A DNA stretch of 64,000 nt from CAZADA01 sp964636945 (GTDB taxonomy: Bacteria; Pseudomonadota; Alphaproteobacteria; Caulobacterales; Maricaulaceae). Of the stretch, positions 16,675 through 25,598 are shown piece by piece (within the stretch, counting starts at the first letter, position 1; every line of letters starts with the position of its first letter). The notes under the pieces were generated by a model, which did no database searches, was not told the origin of the DNA, and saw only the letters and a program-made list of their open reading frames with translations. The stretch lies in the NCBI GenBank assembly GCA_964636945.1, contig CAZWVH010000005.1:1-64000 (forward strand). The letters are read 5' to 3'. The position numbers and the translations under genes are program-made.

Positions 16675-18777
16675 ATGCCAGGGTTGAGGCGCATCATCGT
16701 TGGGGGGCTGAGCGCCCTCCTGGCCTTGGGCGTTGGGCTGATTGCGCTTGATTTGATCTTTCCCCCGCCACTGCACAATGTTGGCGCGACCTCGTTGGTT
16801 GTCGCCGACCGGGGTGGGCGCACACTGCGCGCCTTTTCCGTCGAAGACGGCCGTTGGCGATTGGCTGCTGACTTGGACCGCGTGGATCCGCGGTTTGTCG
16901 ACGCGCTCATCGCCATGGAAGACAAGCGCTTTTTTGCCCATGCCGGTGTGGATATCCTGGCGCTGTCGCGTGCCGCGAAGTCCAATCTAGCGAGTGGCCG
17001 CGTAATCTCTGGGGGGTCGACACTCTCGATGCAAACAGCGCGTTTGTTGGAGCCGCGCGAACGCACATTGAGCGCCAAGATCTTTCAGATCGCCCGAGCC
17101 ACTCAGCTTGAGCGACGCATGAGCAAGCGTGAAATCCTGGAGCTTTATCTTACGCTTGCGCCCTATGGCGGTAATTTGGAAGGCGTGCGCGCTGCGAGTT
17201 GGGCCTATTTCAATCGCGAACCAGAGCAGCTTACTTGGGATCAAATCGCGTTGCTGATTGCGCTGCCACAATCACCCGAAGCGCGCCGACCTGACTTACG
17301 GCCTGAAGCGGCTCGCCTCGCGCGTGCACGTGTCCTTGATCGCTTGGTTGACGCCGGCTTGGTCGACCGTCAGCGGGCTGGCGAAGCCAAGGCGGCGGCC
17401 ATATCCGAAAGACAAGCTTTTCCCGCGTTGGCTTGGCATGCAGCAGAGGGCCTGAACAACCGCTCTGCGGCACAGGCTGACAATGTGAATACATTGCGCT
17501 CAACCATCGACATCGGCGCGCAAAAGCAAGTGGCGAACACGTTACGCCAAAGCATCAACGCCGAGCAGCACGATATTCAGTTCGCAGCACTGGTCGTTGA
17601 AATAGAAACGCGCGCTGTACGCGCCGCTGTTGGCTCTGCGGGGCGAGACCGGCCCGGTGGGTGGATCGATCTCACTAACAGGCATCGATCGCCGGGCTCG
17701 ACGCTCAAGCCGTTTATTTATGCGCTCGCCTTTGATGATGGCTTGGCCGCAGGGCATACGCGCGTGTCCGACTTGCCGCGTCGGTTTGGCACTTACCAGC
17801 CCGACAACTTTGAGGGTGTCTTTCACGGTGAAGTCAGCATCGCAGAGGCTTTGCAATACTCGCTCAACGTGCCAGCGGTGATGACTTTAGATGTTGTGGG
17901 GCCTGACCGGTTCGCAGCGACCCTCGACGCAGCCGGCGCGCCGCCCCTTATCCCACAACGCGCGGATGACCACGCAGGATTGGCCGTCGCGCTAGGCGGT
18001 TGGGGGCTGACCGTTCGGGACATCGCCACGCTCTATGCCGCGCTCGGCGATGGCGGCATGGTCCGGCCTCTAGTTTGGTTAGAAAGCGAAACGCAAGCCG
18101 CGCCGGATGGGCGACGCCTGATGTCCTCGGAAACGGCCACAGAGATCTTGGAGATTTTACGCACAGCCCCAGCGCCCAAAGGCCGCGCCCCGGCTGCGCT
18201 GACCCGGGGAGGTCCCAATGTCGCTTTTAAGACCGGCACCTCCTATGGATTTCGGGACGCTTGGGCAGCTGGTGTCGCCGGCGGCCATGTGGTGGTAGTT
18301 TGGACTGGACGAGCTGATGGCGCACCGTCATCGCGCCGAACCGGACGTGACGCCGCTTTGCCCGTTTTGTTTGATGTTTTCGATGCGTTAAGCGCATTGG
18401 GATTGTTAGAGGAAGACCGGTCGGGCGTCGCTGCAGTTCCCGAACGCACGCCCAGCTCTGGACCTCTGACGCAATTGGAGCGCAACGACGCGGCCCCTCA
18501 TATCCTCTTCCCGCCTGACGGGACCGAAGTGCTCGCTGAACACGGGGGCGAGGGTGGGGTTCGGCCATTTGTTTTGGCGGGCCGGGGTGCAGGACGACTG
18601 CGCTGGTATGTGGATGGCGAGCCCGCGCCGACTGACGAGATGGGCGCCCCCCTTTGGATACCAATGAAGCCGGGTTTCTACGCCATCGCTGCCGTGGATC
18701 CGGAGGGGCGATCAACCACGTCCTTGGTCCGCGTGCGCATGGCGGACAATGGCCGGGTTGGGTCGGCGCAGTTATAG
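16675..18777 (+). CDS. pbpC: penicillin-binding protein 1C
   Basis: A 700-residue bifunctional peptidoglycan synthase anchored by one N-terminal helix (residues 5-27). The GT51 transglycosylase domain shows ALIAMEDKRFFAHAGVD with the catalytic Glu and GGSTLSMQTARLL. The transpeptidase domain has the three penicillin-binding motifs: SPGSTLKPF (SxxK), YSLN (SxN) and KTGTS. The C-terminal 90 residues match the PBP1C-specific BiPBP_C domain (HILFPPDGTEVL, then LRWYVDGEP). The start at ATG 16675 lies seven bases after the macroglobulin stop; an upstream frame would overlap that gene. The macroglobulin-PBP1C pair is conserved in many Gram-negative bacteria and is thought to detect and repair envelope attack. 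Confidence 0.95.
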   Translation: MPGLRRIIVGGLSALLALGVGLIALDLIFPPPLHNVGATSLVVADRGGRTLRAFSVEDGRWRLAADLDRVDPRFVDALIAMEDKRFFAHAGVDILALSRAAKSNLASGRVISGGSTLSMQTARLLEPRERTLSAKIFQIARATQLERRMSKREILELYLTLAPYGGNLEGVRAASWAYFNREPEQLTWDQIALLIALPQSPEARRPDLRPEAARLARARVLDRLVDAGLVDRQRAGEAKAAAISERQAFPALAWHAAEGLNNRSAAQADNVNTLRSTIDIGAQKQVANTLRQSINAEQHDIQFAALVVEIETRAVRAAVGSAGRDRPGGWIDLTNRHRSPGSTLKPFIYALAFDDGLAAGHTRVSDLPRRFGTYQPDNFEGVFHGEVSIAEALQYSLNVPAVMTLDVVGPDRFAATLDAAGAPPLIPQRADDHAGLAVALGGWGLTVRDIATLYAALGDGGMVRPLVWLESETQAAPDGRRLMSSETATEILEILRTAPAPKGRAPAALTRGGPNVAFKTGTSYGFRDAWAAGVAGGHVVVVWTGRADGAPSSRRTGRDAALPVLFDVFDALSALGLLEEDRSGVAAVPERTPSSGPLTQLERNDAAPHILFPPDGTEVLAEHGGEGGVRPFVLAGRGAGRLRWYVDGEPAPTDEMGAPLWIPMKPGFYAIAAVDPEGRSTTSLVRVRMADNGRVGSAQL

Positions 18778-18851
18778 CTGGCCGCCACCCCTTGTTTTCT
18801 TCGCCGACAGAACAAGGTCCCACAGGTCCATTTCAGTGAAAGAAGCCGCCC

Positions 18852-19892
18852 ATGTCTCTGCCCCCGCCATTACCCGCCAAACCCGCCGATCATCCTGACA
18901 TCGCCGGAGGCAAGGTCGGTGTATTGTTGGTCAATCTTGGTACGCCGGATGGGCATGATTATTTTTCGTTGCGGCGTTATCTGAGCGAATTTTTAAGCGA
19001 TCGGCGCGTGATCGAATATCCGCCTTGGCTATGGCAGCCGCTGCTCCAAGGTGTGATCTTGACTGTACGCCCGTTTCGCTCTGGTGCTGCGTACAAATCC
19101 ATCTGGCGCGAGGACACTGACGAATCACCGCTGCGCTATTTCACCCGCCGTCAGGCGGAAGGACTGAGTAACCGGATCGGCTCTGATCAGGTAACGGTGG
19201 ATTGGGCCATGCGCTATGGCAATCCGAGCATCAAGAGCCGGCTAGAGCACTTGGTCGAGCAGGGATGTGATCGTATTGTCCTCTTGCCGCTGTATCCACA
19301 GTATTCGGCCTCAACCACAGGCACGGTCAATGATGAGGCATTCCGTGCGCTTCAGGCCATGCGTCGGCAGCCCGCAATCCGCACGGCGCCTGCGTTTCAC
19401 GATCATCCCACCTATATCGAGGCGTTGGCTGCGACGTTGGAGCGCCAAGTGGCGGCGTTGGACTTTGAACCACAGACGGTCCTCTTATCGTTTCACGGAT
19501 TGCCTCAATCCTACTTTGAAAAAGGCGATCCCTATCATTGCCATTGCGCCAAGACCGCCCGGCTGGTGACGCAAAGGCTGGGCTGGCCGCAGGACAAAGT
19601 GCGCCTGACGTTTCAATCCCGCTTTGGGCCAACCCAATGGCTTCAGCCCTACACTGATAAAACGCTGGAAGCTCTACCGGGAGAGGGTGTCACACGGGTG
19701 GCCGTGGCCACGCCGGGTTTCATTTCAGACTGCGTGGAAACGCTGGAGGAAATCGCCATTGAGGGCGCGGAGGCATTCCATGAAGCAGGCGGTGAGGCGT
19801 TCGCCGCCTTGCCATGTTTGAATGACAGCGATGCCGCGATCGATTTGCTGGAGCAGTTAGCGGTGCAGGAATTGCGAGGCTGGGTGGATTAA
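18852..19892 (+). CDS. hemH: ferrochelatase
   Basis: A 346-residue enzyme that inserts ferrous iron into protoporphyrin IX in the last step of haem synthesis. Recognisable parts are GKVGVLLVNLGTPDG at the N-terminus, the LLPLYPQYSASTTGT core, the active-site LLSFHGLP with its metal-handling His, FQSRFGPTQWLQPYTD and the GFISDCVETLEEI stretch carrying the conserved Glu. A Cys pair (CHCAK) follows the active-site region. Length is normal for a bacterial soluble or membrane-associated ferrochelatase. It stands apart from the haem genes and follows pbpC after 74 bases, which include a weak 7-bp inverted repeat (18790-18817) with a long loop. It ends 21 bases from the converging kdsD gene. Confidence 0.96.
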   Translation: MSLPPPLPAKPADHPDIAGGKVGVLLVNLGTPDGHDYFSLRRYLSEFLSDRRVIEYPPWLWQPLLQGVILTVRPFRSGAAYKSIWREDTDESPLRYFTRRQAEGLSNRIGSDQVTVDWAMRYGNPSIKSRLEHLVEQGCDRIVLLPLYPQYSASTTGTVNDEAFRALQAMRRQPAIRTAPAFHDHPTYIEALAATLERQVAALDFEPQTVLLSFHGLPQSYFEKGDPYHCHCAKTARLVTQRLGWPQDKVRLTFQSRFGPTQWLQPYTDKTLEALPGEGVTRVAVATPGFISDCVETLEEIAIEGAEAFHEAGGEAFAALPCLNDSDAAIDLLEQLAVQELRGWVD

Positions 19893-19913
19893 GTCATGCT
19901 CGCCGCGACGGCG

Positions 19914-20921
19914 TCATGCAATTCCCGCGCGCAAGCAATCGTGCATATGCAACACCCCCACTGGTGCGCCGGCGTCATCAAGGGCAAACAGCACCGTGAT
20001 CTTTACATCCGTTGCGGTCATTTTGCGTAGAGCGTCGGCCGCAAGATCCTCTGGGCGCACTGTGCGCGGTGCATGGGTCATCACCTCGCCAGCCGTCTGG
20101 GTGAGCAGGTCAGCACCCATATGGCGTCGCAAATCGCCATCCGTGATCACGCCGGCCAATGCGCCGTCTTGACCCACCACGCCGGCGCAACCAAAGCCCT
20201 TGGCAGTCATTGTCACCAGCGCATCAGCCATCGAGGTCCTTTCGTCCACCAAAGGCAGTGCTTCGCCGGTATGCATGAGATCGGAGACCTTTGCGAGCGC
20301 CGCCCCCAATGCGCCGCCGGGATGAAATCGGCGAAAATCATCAGCCGAGAATCCGCGCCGCTCCAGCAAAGCCACTGCCAGCGCATCACCCAGCGCCATC
20401 TGCAAGGTGGTGGAGGTGGTGGGCGCGCCGGTTTCACTGCAGGCTTCGGCGGCGTCGGGCAGCAACACCACAATGTCTGCGGCCTTGGCCAGTTGACTAT
20501 CCTCGCCCGCAGTGATCGCGATTAAGGGGACCCCAAACCGCCGGGTATAGCCGATCAAGTCTGCAAACTCGGACGTGTTGCCTGATTTGGATAGTGCAAC
20601 CACAGCATCCCGCGGCGTGATCATGCCCAAATCGCCATGGCTCGCCTCAGTGGGATGAACGAATTGGGCCGGTGCGCCAGTGGAGGCGAAGGTGGCGGCC
20701 ACCTTGCGCCCGACATGGCCGCTCTTGCCAACGCCCGCCACGATGATCCGGCCCTCTAGTCCTGCCAGCACGTCGACAGCCTTAGCGAATGGCGCGCCAA
20801 TGCTGTCCTCAAGCATGCCAAGGCCTTGAGCCTCAGTGGCGATGACGCGTTTGCCCGCCTGGATGGCGATGGAAGGGTCGTCGGCTGTCGACGATGGGGC
20901 AGTGGGGGTCAAAGCGGACAT
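19914..20921 (-). CDS. kdsD: D-arabinose-5-phosphate isomerase (KpsF/GutQ family)
   Basis: A 335-residue isomerase that interconverts ribulose 5-phosphate and arabinose 5-phosphate, the first step to KDO for lipopolysaccharide. Residues 45-180 form the SIS sugar isomerase domain (IIVAGVGKSGHVGRKVAATFASTG, then PTEASHGDLGMI and SKSGNTSEF), and residues 210-335 two CBS domains (HTGEALPLV, GVITDGDLRRHMG, MTHAPRTV). This is the full SIS-CBS-CBS layout of KdsD. It lies downstream of the efflux operon on the same strand but behind a good terminator, so it is probably transcribed on its own. Confidence 0.93.
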   Translation of the reverse strand: MSALTPTAPSSTADDPSIAIQAGKRVIATEAQGLGMLEDSIGAPFAKAVDVLAGLEGRIIVAGVGKSGHVGRKVAATFASTGAPAQFVHPTEASHGDLGMITPRDAVVALSKSGNTSEFADLIGYTRRFGVPLIAITAGEDSQLAKAADIVVLLPDAAEACSETGAPTTSTTLQMALGDALAVALLERRGFSADDFRRFHPGGALGAALAKVSDLMHTGEALPLVDERTSMADALVTMTAKGFGCAGVVGQDGALAGVITDGDLRRHMGADLLTQTAGEVMTHAPRTVRPEDLAADALRKMTATDVKITVLFALDDAGAPVGVLHMHDCLRAGIA

Positions 20922-20954
20922 CCGTGTGTCAATTGATCAACATTGCGCTGGCCT

Positions 20955-20993
20955 AAAATGAAAAGGGCGCAACGGCAAGCCACCGCTGCGCCC
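20955..20993 (-). terminator. intrinsic terminator of the efflux operon
   Basis: On the minus strand a GGGCGCA/TGCGCCC stem (20965-20971 with 20987-20993), extended by an inner CGG/CCG pairing, is followed directly by CTTTTCATTTT. It sits 29 bases past the stop of the RND permease, which makes it the end of the three-gene efflux transcript and insulates kdsD. Confidence 0.8.
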
Positions 20994-21021
20994 ATGTCAG
21001 TTTCAATTGCGCGGCTTTGGA

Positions 21022-24000
21022 TTATTCCGCCGGCTGAGGTGCGGCGCTTCCGCCGCTGCGCTTTTCTTCGATTTCGTTGGCGCCAATCAGATGGAAGCGT
21101 TCACCGTTCCACAGCCACTTAAAGTAGCGGCCGATGTCCGAGCCCAAGGCGTAAAGCGCTGGCACCAGGAACAGGGTGAGGAACAGGGCGAACACGATCG
21201 CGAAGGCAAGAGCCACCACCATGGGCTTCAAGAACTGAGCCTGGGTCGAACGCTCCATCATCATGGGCAGAACCCCGATAAATGTGGTGACGGAGGTGAG
21301 CAGGATTGGCCGGAAGCGCGCCGTACCCGCCTCGACCAGTGCTTGGAATGCACCCATGCCTTCGCGGCGCAGCCGGTTGACATAGTCGATCAGGACAAGG
21401 TTGTCGTTGATCACCACACCAGCGGCGGCAATGATCCCAAACACCGAGAACAACCCAAGCGATACCCCCATAATCAAATTCCCGATTACGGCCCCAACCA
21501 AACAGAAAGGAATGGAGATGAGGATCAGCAGAGGTTGGAAGATCGCGCGGAATGCTATCGCGAGCAGAAAATACATGCCGACCAGCACAATCAAGAACAA
21601 GACTGAGACTTCTTGATTAAACTCATTCTGGTCTTGCCGTTCGCCCACATCAACGCGATTAACTTGGGGATGCCGGGCGTCGAAGAATTGGTAATAATTC
21701 TGCTCTAAGTCTTGATAAACTTGGCCGAGTTCTTCCCGTTTCACGTCAGCAACCACATAGACCTCGCGCTGACGATCGCGACGCAAGATACGGTTAATGC
21801 CGTCGGCAAATGACACTTCCGCCACAGCAGCAAGCGGCACTTCTCGCCCATCATCGGTGCGGATACGGAATTGCTCCAAGCTTTCCAGCGATTCGCGCTC
21901 GGACTTGGTTAAGCGCACCATCACACGCACGTCTTGGCCGTCACGTGGCAGCCGTTGCGCTTCAACACCATAGAACGCATTGGCCAACTGCCGCGTCACT
22001 TCAGCTTCAGTGAGGCCCAGCGCCTGCGCGCCCGCCAACAAACTGAGGCGCGCTTCATCGGCGGCCGACTGCATGGAGTCGCGCACATCAAATGTGGCGT
22101 CGTAGGTAGACAATTGCGCTTTCAAGTCGGTGGCGGCCGCCACGAGCGCCTCCAGATTGTCCGATTGAAGCGATACAAACACCCGGCTTTGGTTATTATT
22201 GAAGTTCGACGTGAAGTTGACTTCCTCTGCGTCGGGCACCGGCCCAAGTCGCTCGCGCAAATCCTCCGAGATTTCCGCCACGGAGATGTCTTTCGGCCGG
22301 TCTTCGGCGGGGTGAAGGCTAATCCACGCATTGATGCCGTCATCAAATGAGAATGCTGAGATGGCGTCCACGATTGGTTTTTCGGGATAGCGCGCATTCA
22401 TCTCGTCCATGAACGCCTGTTCGGCGACCTCGAGTTGCTCCTTGATCTGCAACACGCGCGAATAGGGCGTACCGTCAGGCATGTCGATTTGGACAAAGAT
22501 GAAATCTTGCTCCACGTCCGGCATGAAGCTGGTTTTCACATAGCCCATGGCGAGTGCGCCGATCGACAACACCATGAAGGAGATGAAGAGCGTCACCGTG
22601 GCATAGCGCGTGCGAATCGCCGTTGCGATCAGAGGGCGATACAGGTTGTTCGCCACCCAGATCAATCCATCGGCGAAGCGCTTTTGGAAACGGATGAGCG
22701 GTCCAAAAAAGCCTGTCGTACGTTGCGGTTTCAGGTGCGCTAAGTGGTTTGGCAGAATCAGCAGGCTTTCCACCAAAGAAAAGCCCAACGCCGCCATCAC
22801 CACCAGAGAAATCTGCCCGGTGAATTGGACTTCTGGCCCAGAAAGCAAAATCCACGGCAAAAAGGCGAGCACCGTTGTAATAATCGCGAAGATCACCGGC
22901 TTTGCGACAAGTCGTGTGCCCCAAATGGCCGCATCATGCCCTCGACGGCCGCGCTCCACCTGATTGTGAATGTTTTCACCCACAATGATGGCGTCATCCA
23001 CCACGATGCCAATGACGAGGAGAAAAGCGAATAGCGACAACATGTTCAGCGAGACGCCCAAATAGGGTAGTACTGCAATGGCGCCAAGGAATGCTGTAGC
23101 AATGCCAATGGCCACCCAGAACGCCACAATGGGGCGCAAGAACAGCATAAGCGTTGCAAGAACCAGGATCAGTCCAATGCCCGCGCTGTTCAGGACTGTC
23201 TTCATGCGCGCAAAGTACGCGTCAGAGTCATCCCACCATAGGGTCAGGTTGACGCCCGGCGGCAGTTCGGCCTGTTTGGCCTCGATGAAGTCAGCCAGCT
23301 CGCGCTTGGTGTTCACAACGTTCATGCCCTGCTCCAGCGTGCGCAGGGCAATGATGGTCATGGGTTCGCCGTTAAAAGTGGCGTCGAAATTGGCGTCCAC
23401 AAAGCCGTCGCGAACTGTGGCCACGTCCCGGACGCGGACCAAAGCGCCATCTTCGGTTTGGCGAACGATAATATTTTCAAATTCTTCAGCATTGTTGGCT
23501 TGGTTACGCGTTGCGACGGAAACATTGCCAGATTGTGTGCGCACAAAGCCGCCGCCCACATTGACGGACTCAGAGCGAATGGCATTCGCCACTTCCTCAA
23601 ACGTCAGGCCAAACCGACGCAGCGCTTCATCCGACACCTCAATGGATACTTCCTCATCCAATGCGGCGTTGACGATGGCGCGTGATGCGCCTGGCACCTG
23701 CCGTGCGACCTCATCGCGAATGTCATCGGCAAGTCGTTTGAGCTCCAGGCGATCCACATTCCCGTGAAGCGCCATGCCCATATACCAGTTATCGTTCATC
23801 CACCGGCGCACCACAGGCCGCAGCGCTTGAGCCGGCAAATTGTTGATGGCGTCCACCCGAAGCTTCAGATCGTTGATGAAGGGTTCCATGTCCGTAGAGC
23901 GCAGAGCCTCAATGCTCACCGAGCCAGAGCCCTCATTCGCCCGGGAGGTGATCGCTTCGATCCCCTCCATGTCGGCAATGGCTTCTTCAATGCGCACCAG

Positions 24001-24252
24001 GATTTGTTCTTCCACTTCCGCGGGAGAGGCGCCTGGCCAAGACACGGAGACCGTCACGCCATTCCAACCCGCGGTTGGGAAGGTCAGCCGGTCCATTTGG
24101 ATGTAGCCGATGATCCCGCCGATGATGGCGAGCAGCATCAGCAGGTTCGCGGCCACCCCGTTTTGCGCCCACCATGCGATCAGACCGCGGTGTTCCGTGG
24201 GTGCGTCAAATGAGCTGGGACCAGGTTCGTGTGCGTTGCCCTCGACCGACAT
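21022..24252 (-). CDS. RND efflux pump inner membrane permease
   Basis: A 1076-residue AcrB/MexF-class permease with twelve expected helices: a first helix at about residues 25-45, a cluster at 340-500, one at 530-550 and a cluster at 870-1030. The proton-relay helix carries GIVVDDAIIVGENI with the adjacent Asp pair, and the matching second half has AAAGVVINDNLVLIDYVN. Large periplasmic porter and docking loops lie between. Its ATG overlaps the stop of the adaptor gene by one base, so translation is coupled. Within RND pumps the sequence is closer to the broad multidrug/unknown-substrate branch of alphaproteobacteria than to metal (CusA) pumps, because I see no methionine relay; substrate is unknown. 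Confidence 0.93.
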   Translation of the reverse strand: MSVEGNAHEPGPSSFDAPTEHRGLIAWWAQNGVAANLLMLLAIIGGIIGYIQMDRLTFPTAGWNGVTVSVSWPGASPAEVEEQILVRIEEAIADMEGIEAITSRANEGSGSVSIEALRSTDMEPFINDLKLRVDAINNLPAQALRPVVRRWMNDNWYMGMALHGNVDRLELKRLADDIRDEVARQVPGASRAIVNAALDEEVSIEVSDEALRRFGLTFEEVANAIRSESVNVGGGFVRTQSGNVSVATRNQANNAEEFENIIVRQTEDGALVRVRDVATVRDGFVDANFDATFNGEPMTIIALRTLEQGMNVVNTKRELADFIEAKQAELPPGVNLTLWWDDSDAYFARMKTVLNSAGIGLILVLATLMLFLRPIVAFWVAIGIATAFLGAIAVLPYLGVSLNMLSLFAFLLVIGIVVDDAIIVGENIHNQVERGRRGHDAAIWGTRLVAKPVIFAIITTVLAFLPWILLSGPEVQFTGQISLVVMAALGFSLVESLLILPNHLAHLKPQRTTGFFGPLIRFQKRFADGLIWVANNLYRPLIATAIRTRYATVTLFISFMVLSIGALAMGYVKTSFMPDVEQDFIFVQIDMPDGTPYSRVLQIKEQLEVAEQAFMDEMNARYPEKPIVDAISAFSFDDGINAWISLHPAEDRPKDISVAEISEDLRERLGPVPDAEEVNFTSNFNNNQSRVFVSLQSDNLEALVAAATDLKAQLSTYDATFDVRDSMQSAADEARLSLLAGAQALGLTEAEVTRQLANAFYGVEAQRLPRDGQDVRVMVRLTKSERESLESLEQFRIRTDDGREVPLAAVAEVSFADGINRILRRDRQREVYVVADVKREELGQVYQDLEQNYYQFFDARHPQVNRVDVGERQDQNEFNQEVSVLFLIVLVGMYFLLAIAFRAIFQPLLILISIPFCLVGAVIGNLIMGVSLGLFSVFGIIAAAGVVINDNLVLIDYVNRLRREGMGAFQALVEAGTARFRPILLTSVTTFIGVLPMMMERSTQAQFLKPMVVALAFAIVFALFLTLFLVPALYALGSDIGRYFKWLWNGERFHLIGANEIEEKRSGGSAAPQPAE

Positions 24253-25598
24253 TAGCCGTCTCCGTCATTTTGCGAGGAGGCTTCGACCAAAACCTGCTCG
24301 CTGTCGTCGTCTTCGTCCGCATCTTCGTCGGACTCTGCGTGTTCGCCGTCTTGCTCTCCCTCTTCGTTCTCTTCTGGGATAGGGAAAAGCAGCTCATTCG
24401 TTTCGGCGTCATAGACGTCGATGCGCATGTCTTCTTGGGCGGAAAGCAGCGCGGATGTGATGACGTAATCGCCGGCCTCAACACCGCTTGCGACAATCAC
24501 GGACTTGCGATCGGTATTGGCCACTTCCACGTCACGGATCGCCAGCGTACCGTCAAGGTTCGCGATATAGACCTGTGACGTGCCGCGCAGCGCCTGCCGT
24601 GGCAGCTCAACTGCATTCTCGATGGTGCGGCCTGCGACCTCAGCGGTCACAAACAGGCCCACGGGAAGCGGTACGCCGTTAGCAGAGCCCTCGCCGAATG
24701 GATCACGAACTTCGGCGACAGCGTAGATCACGCGTGTGCGCGGATCGATCACGCTGTCAGTCCGCATGATGCGACCCTCCCACTCACGCTCCGCGCCGCT
24801 TACACGCCCCTTGAGAGTGACCGGTGCGCCGCTCTCAATGGATTCGGCGCTGAAGGCCACCGGCAGTCCAACCAACGCCAATTCCTGGTCTGTCAAAGGA
24901 AGCCGGATCTCAAAAATGTCAGTGGCGTAAATGCTTCCAAGCGAGCCTGACGAACCGGGCGACACGTATTGGCCAATGTCGGCTGACTTCTGGCGGACAC
25001 GGCCGGTGAACGGCGCGACAATCTCGGTGCGTTCAAGCGCCAAACGGGCGTCAGCCAGACTGGCTTCAGCGGCAGCCAATTGTGCGCGCGCTTCGGCCAA
25101 TTGCGGTTCACGCAATGTGAGCGAAGAGGCCGGGCCTTCACCCAGTTCTTCCCAATCGCGGCGTGCAATCTCTGACTCAGCACGTTCACGCTCCAGGGCG
25201 CTGCGCGCTTGAGCGACTTGGCCTTCAGCGCGAGTGACGGCCAAGCGATAGTCGGCGTCATCAATGCGCAGCAAGACTTCACCTTGCTCGAAGTAGCCGC
25301 CATCGATGAAGTTGGGGGACACATAGGTAATTCGCCCAGTCACTTGCGGCGTCAGAGTGATTTGGCTACGCGGTCGGGTCTCACCTTGCGCGCTCACCGA
25401 AAGCGTGATGTCGCTGCGTTCAGCTTGCGTGGCGAACACCACAAGACCTTTGTCCTGTTCATCGTTTCGCTCTGGTTTCTTTTGGCCTGCCTGCATGGCG
25501 ATCATACCGGCCACCGTCGCGGCGATGATCACCGCAACTGGCAGGAGCCCAAACACAAACATGCGCATAGGGCGGGTTGACGTGAAAATCGAGCTCAT
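24252..25598 (-). CDS. RND efflux periplasmic adaptor
   Basis: A 448-residue membrane fusion protein with one N-terminal helix (residues 12-32). Lipoyl halves (SVSAQGETRPRSQITLTPQVTGRI and the later IVAPFTGRVRQKSADIGQYVSPG) flank a coiled-coil hairpin of about residues 115-175, followed by beta-barrel and membrane-proximal domains. It links the permease to the outer membrane channel. It overlaps the channel gene by four bases and the permease gene by one, giving channel-adaptor-permease order. The last 45 residues are unusually acidic (runs such as ESDEDADEDDDSEQ), a tail that adaptors normally lack. Confidence 0.92.
   Translation of the reverse strand: MSSIFTSTRPMRMFVFGLLPVAVIIAATVAGMIAMQAGQKKPERNDEQDKGLVVFATQAERSDITLSVSAQGETRPRSQITLTPQVTGRITYVSPNFIDGGYFEQGEVLLRIDDADYRLAVTRAEGQVAQARSALERERAESEIARRDWEELGEGPASSLTLREPQLAEARAQLAAAEASLADARLALERTEIVAPFTGRVRQKSADIGQYVSPGSSGSLGSIYATDIFEIRLPLTDQELALVGLPVAFSAESIESGAPVTLKGRVSGAEREWEGRIMRTDSVIDPRTRVIYAVAEVRDPFGEGSANGVPLPVGLFVTAEVAGRTIENAVELPRQALRGTSQVYIANLDGTLAIRDVEVANTDRKSVIVASGVEAGDYVITSALLSAQEDMRIDVYDAETNELLFPIPEENEEGEQDGEHAESDEDADEDDDSEQVLVEASSQNDGDG

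Noticed and set aside
18790..18817. CCTTGTT...AACAAGG between pbpC and hemH as a terminator
   Set aside because: Seven-base AT-rich stem with a 14-base loop and no T tract; too weak to call.
23078..23767. 229-residue plus-strand frame inside the RND permease gene
   Set aside because: Antisense shadow of a motif-rich membrane protein.
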